Assembly: GCF_003955715.1 (NCBI RefSeq) | Contig: NZ_CP034463.1 | Location: 8,990,001 to 9,054,000 of the forward strand | Direction of reading: 5' to 3' | DNA: 64,000 nucleotides | Source of the DNA: Streptomyces aquilus | GTDB taxonomy: Bacteria > Actinomycetota > Actinomycetes > Streptomycetales > Streptomycetaceae | Part shown: positions 50,813 through 60,088 of the stretch, piece after piece | Layout: each line of letters starts with the position of its first letter | Position numbering within the stretch: the first letter of the stretch is position 1 | Position numbers and translations under genes: made by a program | The notes under the pieces: generated by a model | What the model was told of the DNA's origin: nothing | Seen by the model: only the letters and a program-made list of their open reading frames with translations | The model's database searches: none

Positions 50813-52069
50813 TCAGGCCCCGATCAGCTGGATCGAACCCCACAGGGCCAGCGTGGCCGGCACCAGCGCGGCGGGGACGGCGAGCAGACCGAGGCGGGTG
50901 AACTCGCCGAGCTCGACGTCCTGACCGTCGCGCTGCACGATCCGCCGCCACAGCAGCGTCGCCAGCGAACCGGCGTACGTCAGGTTCGGGCCGATGTTGA
51001 CGCCGATCAGCACCGCGAGCACCGCACCCGGCCCGGCCGCCGCGGTGAGCGGCAGCAGGACCAGCACCGCGGGCAGGTTGTTGATCAGGTTCGCCAGCAC
51101 GGCGGCCAGCACGGCGATCCCGAGCAGCGTCACCACCCCGGACCCCTCCGGGATCACCTGGCGCAGGGCGTCGGCGAGCCCGTTGTCGACGACCGCGCGC
51201 ACCACCACGCCGAGCGCGAGCACGAACGCCAGGAACCCCGGCGCGGCGGCCTTCACCACGGTGAGCGGCGTGGCCCGCCGCCGCACCAGTGCCCGGCCGG
51301 CCATCACCAGCGCGCCCGCGAGCGCCACCCACGCCGGCTCGACACCGACGGCGGACGCCACCACGAACCCGGCGAGCGTGCAGCCGACGGTGACGAGCGC
51401 GAACACCGGCAGCTCGGGCGCCTCACCGGTGTCGGGAGCGGCGACGGCGGTCTTGAGGTCGTCCGCGAAGAAGCGCCGGAACACCAGGTACTCGGCGCCG
51501 ACCGCGACCAGCCAGGGCAGCGCCATGAGGGCCGCGAACCGCGTGAAGCTCAGACCGCTCGCCTCGAAGGCCAGCAGGTTGGTGAGGTTGGACACCGGCA
51601 GCAGCAGGGACGCGGTGTTCGACAGGTGCGCGCAGGCATACAGATGCGGTCGGGCCGGTACGCCGCTGCGGGCCGCGGTGGCCAGCACGACCGGCGTCAG
51701 CAGCACCACGGTGGCGTCCAGGCTCAGGACCGCCGTGATCGCCGACGCGAGCACGAACACCGAGGCCAGCAGGGTGCCGGGGCGGCCGGCGGCCCGGCGG
51801 GACATCCACGCGCCGCACGCCCGGAAGAGCCCCTCGACGTCACAGAAGTGGGCGAGCACGAGCACCGCGGCGAGAAAGCCGACCACCGGCCCGAGCCGTT
51901 CGGCCTCGGTCCACGCGTGCGCGGGCGAGATGGCTCCGGTGGCGAGCGCGAGCCCGGCCGCCGGGACCGCCAGCACCGCCTCCGGCAGACCGCGTGGACG
52001 GATGACGGCCCAGGCGAGTACGGCGACGAGCAGTGCTATGGACAGGACTTCGGCGAGCGGGGTGTTCAG
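50813..52069 (-). CDS. ArsB/NhaD-type (SLC13-like) ion transporter, apparent CTG start
   Basis: 418 aa with about 11 membrane spans, of the ArsB/citrate-transporter superfamily: VEGLFRACGAWMSRRAAGRPGTLLASVFVLASAITAVLSLDATVVLLTPVV, then the inverted repeat half ending LANLINNLPAVLVLLPL...GVNIGPNLTYAGSLATLLW. It could export arsenite or exchange Na+/H+. The first ATG/GTG in frame (51976) would cut off a clear first helix (LNTPLAEVLSIALLVAVLAWAV). The frame runs upstream to a CTG at 52069 with AAGGA 6 nt before it, so CTG is the probable start. Confidence 0.8.
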   Translation of the reverse strand: MNTPLAEVLSIALLVAVLAWAVIRPRGLPEAVLAVPAAGLALATGAISPAHAWTEAERLGPVVGFLAAVLVLAHFCDVEGLFRACGAWMSRRAAGRPGTLLASVFVLASAITAVLSLDATVVLLTPVVLATAARSGVPARPHLYACAHLSNTASLLLPVSNLTNLLAFEASGLSFTRFAALMALPWLVAVGAEYLVFRRFFADDLKTAVAAPDTGEAPELPVFALVTVGCTLAGFVVASAVGVEPAWVALAGALVMAGRALVRRRATPLTVVKAAAPGFLAFVLALGVVVRAVVDNGLADALRQVIPEGSGVVTLLGIAVLAAVLANLINNLPAVLVLLPLTAAAGPGAVLAVLIGVNIGPNLTYAGSLATLLWRRIVQRDGQDVELGEFTRLGLLAVPAALVPATLALWGSIQLIGA

Positions 52070-52160
52070 GGGGGATCCTTCGGAGCGTGGTCGAGCTGCG
52101 GCCTCCGATGAGAACAGGCTCGGGTAAGAGACCGCGGTGGTACGGGGGAGCGGCGATCAG

Positions 52161-52820
52161 TCAGGCGCCGGGGCCCTGGTCGAACACCGTCAGGAAGACC
52201 GTGGACTCGTTTCCGGAGACCGGCACCTCTCCCGCCGACCACGACACCTTCAGCGGCTCCCGCTCGTCCGGCGGTGTCACCAGCAGGGCGTCGGGGTTGG
52301 CGGTGCGGGCGCCGCTGATCTTCGGGTTGGCGAACGTGATGCCCGACCAGGCGCTGTGCCCCGGTGCCAGCCGCACGGTCGTGGGTGTGCCGGGGGAGCG
52401 CTCGGGGTCGGGCCCCAGCTGCTTGCCGGCGGCGTCCACGAAGGCGGCGCCCGGGTAGCCGTGGATGGTGCAGGTCCGCGAGGACGTGTTGGTGAGGATC
52501 ACGGGGAAGTTCTCCTGCCCGGCCCCCGGATCGTTGCGGCCGAGGACGGCCTCCAGCTCGCCGGTGTGGCAGCGGCTGCCGGCCGGACTCGCGGTGGGCG
52601 GCGACGAGGGGGCGGTCGAGGTCGGGCCGGCGCTCGGTGGCACCGAGGGCGTCGCCGAGGTCACGCCGCTGGTGGCCGGCGCGGCGGTGCCGGGCAGCGT
52701 CGTGGGCGTCGTCGCCGCCTCACCCGCATCGCCACCGCCGCAGGCGGTCAGCAGGCTCAGCACGGTGGCCGCGCCCGCGAGCAGGGCCGCCCGGTGTCCG
52801 GGCCGATACGTGTTCACCAT
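52161..52820 (-). CDS. DUF4232 lipoprotein
   Basis: 219 aa. The signal ends in lipobox LLTACG (Cys near residue 27). A Thr/Pro/Ser-rich spacer of ~50 residues precedes a DUF4232 domain (CHTGELEAVLGRNDPGAGQENFPVILTNTSSRTCTIHGYPGAAFVD). It is an exported membrane-anchored protein of unknown function. GAGGAGTG precedes the ATG. It is next after the kinase gene on the same strand, 78 bp away, and may be expressed with it. Confidence 0.88.
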   Translation of the reverse strand: MVNTYRPGHRAALLAGAATVLSLLTACGGGDAGEAATTPTTLPGTAAPATSGVTSATPSVPPSAGPTSTAPSSPPTASPAGSRCHTGELEAVLGRNDPGAGQENFPVILTNTSSRTCTIHGYPGAAFVDAAGKQLGPDPERSPGTPTTVRLAPGHSAWSGITFANPKISGARTANPDALLVTPPDEREPLKVSWSAGEVPVSGNESTVFLTVFDQGPGA

Positions 52821-52898
52821 GTCGTCTCACTCCTCGTACGGCGCGTTGTGCCCCGTCGTGAGAGTCCGATGCGCCCACGGCCGGAAAAGTTCGCGCGC

Positions 52899-54437
52899 TC
52901 AGTCCCCGACCCGCACCGAGTCGAGGACGTCCCTCGCCGCCGGACCGCCGCCGGCCGTCCTGATCTGCACGTACACCTGCGGCCGCCCGCCCCCGTCCGG
53001 GGGCGTGAGCCCGGCCTCGACGACCGAGCCGCCGCCGGGGCAGTCGCTCCAGCTGCGCACCCTGCCGTGCCCCGCGGCCAGGGTGCGGTCACGCGCGCCG
53101 TCGTAGTGGCACTCGGGATGGGCACGGTCGTTCACCACGGCCGTGACGTCACCGTGTTCCAGTACCCCGACGAAGACGCCGTCGACGCCCGCGCGGAGGT
53201 CCGGCCACCTCGCCAGGTCGTCGGCGACGGCGAACCCCGGCTCGTGCCCGGCGCGCAGACCGAGGACGGCCGGGTCCCAGCCCGCGTCGCGCACCTGACC
53301 GGCCCAGGCGGCGGGCACCTCGGCCGACACCCGCCCCGTCACGTCCTCGATCCGCCGGCCGGCGGGCGCGGAACCGTGCGGCCACAGCGCGAAGGTCGCG
53401 CCGATCAGGGCCGCCGTCACCGCCGTCCCGGCGAGGAGGGCGGGCCACCGCCGGGGCCGCCGGTCCGCCACTAGGGCGTATGGCGAAAGTGCCGCCTGCC
53501 GCCCGACGCCTGGCACGCACTCTCGCCGCACCGGGCGGAAGCCCACGTACAACCAGTGCGAGGGCTTCCGCCCGGCACGCCGAGAGCACGCACCAGACGC
53601 CGCTCGGCCCGCCCTCCGGGCGGACGACGGCACTTTCGCAACACGCCCTAGCCGTTCCAGCTCCGCCGCGAACGTCCGCGCGTCGGGCCAGCGCCGCGCA
53701 CGGTCCGGACGCAGGGCGCGCAGCAGGGCCCGGCGGACCCCGGGGTCCAGGCCCGGACGCAGCCGGTCGGGGCGTACGACCTTGCCGGGCGCGGCCGGTA
53801 CGACCCCGGTGACCAGCTGGTAGCCGACCGCGCCCAGGCTGTAGACGTCGGCCCGCGCGTCGATGCCGGTGCCCGGCTCGGCCTGCTCGGGCGGCCGGTA
53901 CCCCGCCGAACCGGCGGCCAGCGTCAGGCCGGACGCCTCGGCCAGGATCTTGGCCAGCCCGAGGTCGGCCAGCAGCACCTGCCGGGCGCCGGCATCGCCG
54001 GAGGTGCCCGTGCGCAGCAGCAGGTTGGACGGCTTGATGTCCCGGTGCACGATCCCGGCCTCGTGCAGTGCGGCGGCCCCGAGCGCCGCCGCAGCCGTCA
54101 GCCGCAGCGCCTCGTCGACGGGGAGCGGGCCGTCGTCGAGCAGGTCGGCGAGGGTGCCGCCGTCGGCGTACTCCATCACGAAGTACGGTCTGCCGTCCGG
54201 GAGTTCACCGATGTCGTGGACCTGCACCACCCGCCGCGACGCGGCCCGGCGCAGCAACCGCGCCTCGGCCAGGAAGCGTTCGCGGACGTCGAGCCGGTGC
54301 GACCAGTTGTCGGCGAGCACCTTCACGGCCACCGGCGCGTCGAGCGTGTCGTCGTGCGCGAGCCACACCGTCCCGAACGCGCCCGCCCCCAGGCGCCGTT
54401 GGACCCGGTAGCGGCCGATCCGCTCGACGGAGTGCAT
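52899..54437 (-). CDS. Membrane Ser/Thr protein kinase carrying an in-frame MITE
   Basis: 512 aa. The N-terminal Hanks kinase has GAGAFGTVW (P-loop), AVKVL (ATP Lys), GIVHRDIKPSN (catalytic loop), ADLGLA (DLG in place of DFG) and AGSAGYRPPEQ. A 177-bp palindromic element (53471-53651 including target repeats) adds 59 residues after ELERL. A membrane span (ALLAGTAVTAALIGATFALW) and an outside domain with two cysteines follow. Removing the element and one CTAG restores ELERLVADRRPRRW, so the reading frame is intact with or without it. It is divergent from an ECF sigma gene, a possible phosphorylation target. The ATG has no clear ribosome site. Confidence 0.88.
   Translation of the reverse strand: MHSVERIGRYRVQRRLGAGAFGTVWLAHDDTLDAPVAVKVLADNWSHRLDVRERFLAEARLLRRAASRRVVQVHDIGELPDGRPYFVMEYADGGTLADLLDDGPLPVDEALRLTAAAALGAAALHEAGIVHRDIKPSNLLLRTGTSGDAGARQVLLADLGLAKILAEASGLTLAAGSAGYRPPEQAEPGTGIDARADVYSLGAVGYQLVTGVVPAAPGKVVRPDRLRPGLDPGVRRALLRALRPDRARRWPDARTFAAELERLGRVAKVPSSARRAGRAASGACSRRAGRKPSHWLYVGFRPVRRECVPGVGRQAALSPYALVADRRPRRWPALLAGTAVTAALIGATFALWPHGSAPAGRRIEDVTGRVSAEVPAAWAGQVRDAGWDPAVLGLRAGHEPGFAVADDLARWPDLRAGVDGVFVGVLEHGDVTAVVNDRAHPECHYDGARDRTLAAGHGRVRSWSDCPGGGSVVEAGLTPPDGGGRPQVYVQIRTAGGGPAARDVLDSVRVGD
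53471..53651. mobile_element. Palindromic MITE inserted in the kinase gene
   Basis: The terminal 24 bp are inverted repeats with two mismatches (53471-53494 and 53628-53651; inner part GCGAAAGTGCCG). CTAG at both ends fits a 4-bp target duplication. The interior is itself a long imperfect palindrome (CGGGCGGAAGCCC ... GGGCTTCCGCCCG). It is too short for a transposase. It resembles non-autonomous IS5-type derivatives; the parent is not identified. Net insertion is 177 bp, a multiple of three. Confidence 0.9.
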
Positions 54438-54482
54438 ACGACTATCATGCCTGCCGCACCGACCACACCGACGGGAGCAGCC

Positions 54483-55034
54483 GTGCCGGACCAGTCCCCG
54501 ACCGAGGACCTCGCCCGGCGCGCGGCCGCCGGTGACCCGGCCGCTCTCGACGCGCTGCTCGCGGCGATCCGCCCCGAGGTCGTCCGGCGCTGTGGCCGGT
54601 TCCTGCCCTGCCGGGAGGACGCGGAGGAGGCCGCACAGGACGTGCTGCTCCAAGTCGCCCGGAAGATCGGCACGTTCGAGGGTCGCAGCCGCTTCGGCAC
54701 CTGGCTCCACACGGTGGTGGCCAACTGCTGCCGGCAGAAGTACCGCGAACTCAAGCGGCGCTCCGCCGAACAGCCGGCCGCGACGGTCGACGACCTCCGC
54801 GCCGACCCGCGCACCACCAGTGTCATCGCCGGTTCGCGGATCGACCTGCTGGAGGCACTGGACCGGCTGGAGCGTGAACACCCCCTGCTGGTCGAGCCGT
54901 TGGTGTACCGGGACATCTGCCGGCTGGAGTACGCGGAGGCGGCCGAACGGGTCGGCATCCCGCTGGGCACCTTCAAGTCCCGCCTGCACGAGGCACGCCG
55001 TCAGGTCAGACCTTGGCTGGCCGAGGCGCCGTGA
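54483..55034 (+). CDS. ECF-family RNA polymerase sigma factor
   Basis: 183 aa. Region 2 is DPAALDALLAAIRPEVVRRCGRFLPCREDAEEAAQDVLLQVARKIGTFEGRSRFGTWLHTVVANCCRQKYREL (DAEE..QD and the W for -10 melting). Region 4 is LLVEPLVYRDICRLEYAEAAERVGIPLGTFKSRLHEARRQVR. The GTG at 54483 follows GGGAG; an ATG at 54447 lies only 9 bp from the kinase start and lacks a site. No anti-sigma gene is adjacent, but a Ser/Thr kinase is divergent and a SpoIIE-type phosphatase convergent, so control by phosphorylation is possible. Confidence 0.88.
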   Translation: MPDQSPTEDLARRAAAGDPAALDALLAAIRPEVVRRCGRFLPCREDAEEAAQDVLLQVARKIGTFEGRSRFGTWLHTVVANCCRQKYRELKRRSAEQPAATVDDLRADPRTTSVIAGSRIDLLEALDRLEREHPLLVEPLVYRDICRLEYAEAAERVGIPLGTFKSRLHEARRQVRPWLAEAP

Positions 55035-55038
55035 CCGC

Positions 55039-57420
55039 TCACTCCTCGTCGACCAGCTCGATCTCCGCCCAGATGGTCTTGCCGTCGGTCGTGTGCCGGC
55101 TGCCCCAGCGCTGGGTGAGCTGGGCGACCAGCAACAGACCGCGGCCGCCCTCGTCCCAGGTCTTGGCGCGGCGCAGATGCGGGGCCGTGTGGCTGGTGTC
55201 GGACACCTCGCAGATCAGCGTGGTGGCGTCGTGGATCAGACGCAGCCGGATGGGGTGGGCGCCGTACCGGATGGCGTTGGTGACGAGTTCGCTGACCACC
55301 AGTTCCGCGGTGAAGGACGCCTCCGACATCTCCCAGGTGCCGAGCTGGTCGACGACCTGCTTGCGGATGGGGGCGACGAGCGCGGGGTCGGCGGGGATGT
55401 GCCAGGTCGCCACCTGGGAGGCGGGCAGTCCCCGGGTGCGGGCCAGCAGCAGGGCGACGTCGTCGGTGGAGCCGCCGGCCGGCAGCAGGGCGTGCAGGAC
55501 CCGGTCGCAGGTCTCGTCCAGCGAGTCGGAGAACACCGCCAGCGACTGGCTCAGCAGTGCGTGCCCGGCGTCGATGTCCCGCTCCGGGGACTCGACCAGC
55601 CCGTCCGTGTAGAACGCCAGCACCGAGCCCTCGCGCAGCTCCAGCTCGGCCGACTCGAAGGGCAGCCCGCCCACGCCCAGCGGCGGGCCGGACGGCAGGT
55701 CGAGCTGTTCGGGCGCGCCGCCGGGCGGGATCAGCATCGGTGCCGGATGCCCGGCCCGGGCCAGCGTGCAGCGCCGTGACACCGGGTCGTAGACCGCGTA
55801 CACACAGGTCGCCCCGACCTCGCCCGGACTGCCCTCCGCACCGGCCTCCGCGGACAGCCGTACGACGAGGTCGTCGAGGTGGGTGAGGAGCTCGTCCGGG
55901 GCCAGGTCGATGTCGGCGAGGGTGCGCACGGCGGTGCGCAGCCGGCCCATGGTGGCCGAGGCCTGGATGCCGTGGCCGACGACGTCGCCGACGACCATCG
56001 CGACCCGCATCCCGGACAGCGGGATCACGTCGAACCAGTCGCCGCCCACGCCCGCCCGCGCGGCCGGCAGATACCGGGAGGCCGCCGCCACGGCCGCGGT
56101 GCGCGGCAGCGAGCGGGGCAGCAGGCTGCGCTGGAGCGCGAGCGCGGTCTCCCGCTCGCGGGAGAACCGGCGGGCGTTGTCGATGCAGACGGCCGCGCGG
56201 GCCGTGACCTCCTCGGCCAGCAGCACGTCGTCCGGCGTGAACGGATCGGGCCGCCGGAACCGGGTCAGCACCGCGACCCCGAGGGTCAGACCGCGGGCCT
56301 GGATCGGCACCGACATCGTGGAGTGGATGCCGAACTGCCGGACGGCGTCGCCGCGCGCCTTGTTCCAGTTCAGCCACTCGTCCAGTTGCCCGGAGGCCAC
56401 GGTGGCGACGATCGTACGGCCCGCCACCAGCGAGTCGGCCTGTGGCGAGGAGGCAGGGTACATCTCTACCTGCCCCGGCTTGGCCACGGCCTCCGGGGTG
56501 CCCGGGTTGACCGACTGGTGGGCGGCCCGGCGCAGCACGATCGGGGCGGTGACCGGCGGGAGCGGGTCGCCGTTCTCCCGCGGGTCCAGCAGGTCGATGC
56601 TGACGAAGTCGGCGAGCGCGGGCACGCAGACGTCGGCGAGCTCCTGGGCCGTCCGGGTGACGTCGAGGGTGGTGCCGATGCGGACGCTCGCCTCGTTGAC
56701 CAGTTGCAGCCGCTCGCGCGCGAGGTAGTTCTCGGTGAAGTCGTGCGCCGCCAGGCAGACGCCCCGGACCCGTCCCTCGCGGTCGGTGACGGGGGCCATC
56801 CGGGCCAGCCAGGCGTGGGCCAGCGACTCGCCGCCGGTGCGCATGTAGGTCTGGACGTCCTCGGCCCGGCCGGAGGTGAGCACCCGCAGCAGATGCCGCT
56901 CCAGCTCCGCGCTCTGCGGCTTGCCGCCGATCTCCGACAGCCTGAGGCCCCGGATGCGCTCCTCCGGGAGCCCTATCACCTCGGCCATGGCGTCATTGAG
57001 ATGGCTCAGCCGCAGCCGCTCGTCGTAGACCGCCACGGCGCACGGCGACTGCACGAGCGCCGCGGTGGCCAGGGGGTCGTCGGCGGAGCGGGGGCCGCCG
57101 CCCTCCAGCGGGGTGACGACGAGCCAGTGGCCCGGCGTGCCGTCGTCGGAGGGGCGGTGGTGGGCGAGCAGCCACACGGACACAGCGCGGCCGTCGCGGT
57201 GGCGCAGCGTGACCGTGCCGTCCCAGCGGGCGCCGGCCGGGGCGAAGGCCGCCCCCGCCCCGTCGCCGACCAGCAGGTTCTCGGCGGGACGGCCCACGAC
57301 GTCGGCGGCCGGGAGCCCGAGCAGCCGCTCCGCGCCGCCGTTCCACTCCACGACTCGGCCCCGCTCGTCGATGACAGCCCGTGCCGTCGCGGCATCGTCG
57401 AACGGGTAGTCCGGGCTCAT
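55039..57420 (-). CDS. PAS-PAS-GAF-SpoIIE phosphatase with C-terminal HATPase
   Basis: 793 aa soluble signalling protein. Two PAS domains (~10-105 and ~115-230) lead to GAF (~240-405), then a PP2C/SpoIIE phosphatase (RSLLPRSLP..., VGGDWFDVIPL, VGDVVGHGIQASATMG, FYTDGLVESPERDID, DDVALLLAR). Last is an RsbW-like ATPase (ELVVSELVTNAIRYG, EVSDTSHTAPHLR, DEGGRGLLLVAQLTQRWG). It should control an anti-sigma pathway by dephosphorylating a STAS protein, perhaps the one at 18277 or another. The ATG at 57420 has GGAGTGG upstream. It converges on the ECF gene, 4 bp apart. Confidence 0.9.
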   Translation of the reverse strand: MSPDYPFDDAATARAVIDERGRVVEWNGGAERLLGLPAADVVGRPAENLLVGDGAGAAFAPAGARWDGTVTLRHRDGRAVSVWLLAHHRPSDDGTPGHWLVVTPLEGGGPRSADDPLATAALVQSPCAVAVYDERLRLSHLNDAMAEVIGLPEERIRGLRLSEIGGKPQSAELERHLLRVLTSGRAEDVQTYMRTGGESLAHAWLARMAPVTDREGRVRGVCLAAHDFTENYLARERLQLVNEASVRIGTTLDVTRTAQELADVCVPALADFVSIDLLDPRENGDPLPPVTAPIVLRRAAHQSVNPGTPEAVAKPGQVEMYPASSPQADSLVAGRTIVATVASGQLDEWLNWNKARGDAVRQFGIHSTMSVPIQARGLTLGVAVLTRFRRPDPFTPDDVLLAEEVTARAAVCIDNARRFSRERETALALQRSLLPRSLPRTAAVAAASRYLPAARAGVGGDWFDVIPLSGMRVAMVVGDVVGHGIQASATMGRLRTAVRTLADIDLAPDELLTHLDDLVVRLSAEAGAEGSPGEVGATCVYAVYDPVSRRCTLARAGHPAPMLIPPGGAPEQLDLPSGPPLGVGGLPFESAELELREGSVLAFYTDGLVESPERDIDAGHALLSQSLAVFSDSLDETCDRVLHALLPAGGSTDDVALLLARTRGLPASQVATWHIPADPALVAPIRKQVVDQLGTWEMSEASFTAELVVSELVTNAIRYGAHPIRLRLIHDATTLICEVSDTSHTAPHLRRAKTWDEGGRGLLLVAQLTQRWGSRHTTDGKTIWAEIELVDEE

Positions 57421-57656
57421 CGTCGCCACTCCATTGCGGACACTCACAGTGAACAAAGCCGTCACTTGAGTTCCAGCCTAGTGCGTCGGGCCCCGGCGCG
57501 GACGGGAACCCCCCTAGCCGCCCGATGGCGGGGACGCCCCGCGGTCAAGGGGGAAATCCGGCCGATGTGACGGGTGGGGCCGTCTGGCCAACCAGTCCCG
57601 TCCGGACCGTTGACGAGGTGTCATGCCTGCAACAAGCATGGCCTCCGACCGTCTCT

Positions 57657-57670
57657 TGGGAGCGCTCCCA
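57657..57670. promoter_or_regulatory. CebR operator TGGGAGCGCTCCCA
   Basis: A perfect match to the 14-bp palindrome bound by CebR, the cello-oligosaccharide-sensing LacI-family repressor of Streptomyces (established). It lies 40 bp upstream of the cellulase start. TTGACG at 57610-57615 may be the -35. Confidence 0.92.
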
Positions 57671-57710
57671 TTTTGCGAGCGTCGCCCGTAGCTCACCGAG
57701 GAGCCCGGAC

Positions 57711-59954
57711 GTGAAAAGACGCAACACCACCCTGCTGTCCCTGACGGCCCTGCTGGGAGCGGTACTTGTCGCCGCGCCGTCCTCGCCGGCGACCGCCGAC
57801 GAGGTCGAGCAGCTCAAGAACGGCACCTTCGACACCACCACCGAGCCGTGGTGGGCGACCAGCAACGTCACCGCGGGTCTGTCCGGCGGGCAGCTGTGCG
57901 CGGACGTGCCGGGCGGCACCGCCAACCGCTGGGACGCCGCCGTCGGCCAGAACGACGTCACGCTGGTCAAAGGGGAGTCGTACAAGTTCGCCTTCACCGC
58001 GAACGGTTCGCCCGACGGGCATGTCGTGCGCGCGATCGTGGGGCTCCAAGTGGCGCCGTACGACACCTATTTCGAGGTCAGCCCGCAGCTCAGCGTCTCC
58101 GGCAACACGTACTCGTACACCTTCACCTCGCCCGTGGACGCCACCCAGGCGCAGGTCGGCTTCCAGCTCGGCGGCAGCGCGGACGCCTGGAAGTTCTGCA
58201 TGGACGACGTGTCCCTGCTCGGCGGGGTGCCGCCGGAGGTGTACGAGCCCGACACCGGGCCGCGCGTGCGCGTGAACCAGGTCGCCTATCTGCCCTCCGG
58301 TCCGAAGAACGCCACGCTCGTCACGGACGCGACGGGCAAGCTGCCCTGGCAGCTGAAGAACGCCTCCGGGACCGTCGTGGCACAGGGGTCGACCACGCCG
58401 CGGGGCGTCGACGCGTCCTCCGGGCAGAACGTCCAGTCGATCGACTTCGGGTCGTACCGGAAGGAGGGCACCGGGTACACGCTGGTCGCCGACGGGGAGA
58501 CGAGCCGTCCCTTCGACATCGGCACCGCCGCCTACCGGCAACTCCGCCTGGACGCGCTGAAGTACTACTACACCCAGCGCAGCGGCATCGCGATCCGCGA
58601 CGACCTGCGCCCCGGCTACGGCCGCGCCGCCGGCCATGTCGACGTGGCACCCAACCAGGGCGACTCCGCCGTCCCCTGCCAGCCCGGCGTCTGCGACTAC
58701 AAGCTCGACGTCACCGGCGGCTGGTACGACGCCGGCGACCACGGCAAGTACGTCGTCAACGGCGGCATCTCCACCTGGGAGCTGCTGAGCACCTACGAGC
58801 GTGCCCTGCACGCCCGCACCGGACGGCCCGGCAAGCTCGGCGACGGCACCCTCGCCATCCCGGAGAGCGGCAACAAGGTGCCGGACATCCTCGACGAGAG
58901 CCGCTGGGAGCTGGAGTTCCTGCTGAAGATGCAGGTGCCCGCGGGGCAGCCGCTGGCCGGAATGGCCCACCACAAGATCCACGACGAGGCGTGGACCGGC
59001 CTTCCACTGCTGCCGAGCGAGGACCCGCAGAAGCGTGAACTGCACCCGGCGACCACCGAGGCGACCCTGAACCTCGCGGCCACCGCGGCGCAGGCGGCCC
59101 GCCTCTACAAGCCCTACGACAAGGCGTTCGCGGCGAAGACCCTCGCGGCCGCCCGCACGGCCTGGACCGCGGCGCTCGCGCACCCCGCCCTGCACGCCGA
59201 CCCGAACGACGGCATCGGCGGCGGCGCCTACGCGGACACCGACGCCACCGACGAGTTCTACTGGGCGGCGGCCGAGCTGTATCTCACCACCGGGGAGAAG
59301 CAGTTCGCGGACTACGTCCTCAACTCGCCCGTCCACACCGCCGACATCTTCGGCCCCCTCGGCTACGACTGGGCCCGCACGGCCGCCGCGGCCCGCCTCG
59401 ACCTCGCGACCGTGCCCAGCAAGCTGCCCGGCCGCGACAAGGTCCGCCAGTCGGTCGTCAAGGGCGCCGACCGCTACCTGACCACGCTGACGTCACAGCC
59501 GTACGGCATGCCGTACGCGCCCACCGACAACCTCTACGACTGGGGCTCCAACCACCAGATCCTGCACAACGGCATCGTCATCGCCACCGCGTACGACATC
59601 ACGGGCGGCTCGAAGTACCGGGACGGCGCCCTCCAGAGCGTCGACTACCTCTTCGGCCGCAACGCGCTCAACATGTCGTACGTCACCGGCTACGGCGAGG
59701 TGAACTCCCACAACCAGCACAGCCGTTGGTACGCCCACCAGCTCGACCCCAACCTCCCGAACCCGCCCAAGGGCACCCTCGCCGGCGGACCGAACTCGGG
59801 CATCCAGGACCCCTACGCACAGAGCAAACTCCAGGGCTGCGTCGGCCAGTTCTGCTACATCGACGACATCCAGTCCTGGTCGACGAACGAGCACACCATC
59901 AACTGGAACTCCGCCCTGGCCCGGATGGCCTCCTTCGTGGCGGACCAGACGTAG
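57711..59954 (+). CDS. Secreted GH9 endoglucanase with CBM4-like and Ig-like domains
   Basis: 747 aa, GTG start with GAGGAG upstream. A Sec signal peptide covers ~1-30 (KRR, hydrophobic, SPATADE). A CBM4/9-like beta-sandwich (~35-175) is followed by a CelD-type Ig-like domain (~180-270). The GH9 (alpha/alpha)6 catalytic domain then runs to the end. Its catalytic Asps are in [17 protein letters not shown], and the proton donor Glu is in [13 protein letters not shown]. It cleaves cellulose or mixed glucans outside the cell. The CebR box predicts induction by cellobiose or cellotriose. It is followed by nested hairpins. Confidence 0.94.
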   Translation: MKRRNTTLLSLTALLGAVLVAAPSSPATADEVEQLKNGTFDTTTEPWWATSNVTAGLSGGQLCADVPGGTANRWDAAVGQNDVTLVKGESYKFAFTANGSPDGHVVRAIVGLQVAPYDTYFEVSPQLSVSGNTYSYTFTSPVDATQAQVGFQLGGSADAWKFCMDDVSLLGGVPPEVYEPDTGPRVRVNQVAYLPSGPKNATLVTDATGKLPWQLKNASGTVVAQGSTTPRGVDASSGQNVQSIDFGSYRKEGTGYTLVADGETSRPFDIGTAAYRQLRLDALKYYYTQRSGIAIRDDLRPGYGRAAGHVDVAPNQGDSAVPCQPGVCDYKLDVTGGWYDAGDHGKYVVNGGISTWELLSTYERALHARTGRPGKLGDGTLAIPESGNKVPDILDESRWELEFLLKMQVPAGQPLAGMAHHKIHDEAWTGLPLLPSEDPQKRELHPATTEATLNLAATAAQAARLYKPYDKAFAAKTLAAARTAWTAALAHPALHADPNDGIGGGAYADTDATDEFYWAAAELYLTTGEKQFADYVLNSPVHTADIFGPLGYDWARTAAAARLDLATVPSKLPGRDKVRQSVVKGADRYLTTLTSQPYGMPYAPTDNLYDWGSNHQILHNGIVIATAYDITGGSKYRDGALQSVDYLFGRNALNMSYVTGYGEVNSHNQHSRWYAHQLDPNLPNPPKGTLAGGPNSGIQDPYAQSKLQGCVGQFCYIDDIQSWSTNEHTINWNSALARMASFVADQT

Positions 59955-59962
59955 GAGGAAAA

Positions 59963-60039
59963 CGGTTCGCGGGGGCTCCATGCACCGGGCGATTCCGGGG
60001 TCATGGAGCCCCTCCCGGCGATCGAACTCCCGCGAACCG
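59963..60039. terminator. Nested inverted repeats downstream of the cellulase
   Basis: Outer arms CGGTTCGCGGG (59963-59973) / CCCGCGAACCG (60029-60039); inner arms GGGGCTCCATG (59972-59982) / CATGGAGCCCC (60002-60012). All are perfect. It lies between the convergent cellulase and cytochrome b genes and is a probable two-way terminator. No gene in 59955-60088. Confidence 0.7.
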
Positions 60040-60088
60040 TGCGGCTCCACGACTCGGCCCCGGAGACCTTCGAGTTCGCGCCTGGTGA

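Noticed and set aside
49063..50901. A 612-codon Arg-rich plus-strand frame
   Set aside because: It is the +1 shadow of the sigma/lectin gene and lacks any domain signature.
54447..54482. ATG start for the ECF sigma factor
   Set aside because: It lies 9 bp from the divergent kinase start, without room for two promoters or a ribosome site; the GTG at 54483 with GGGAG is better, though not proven.
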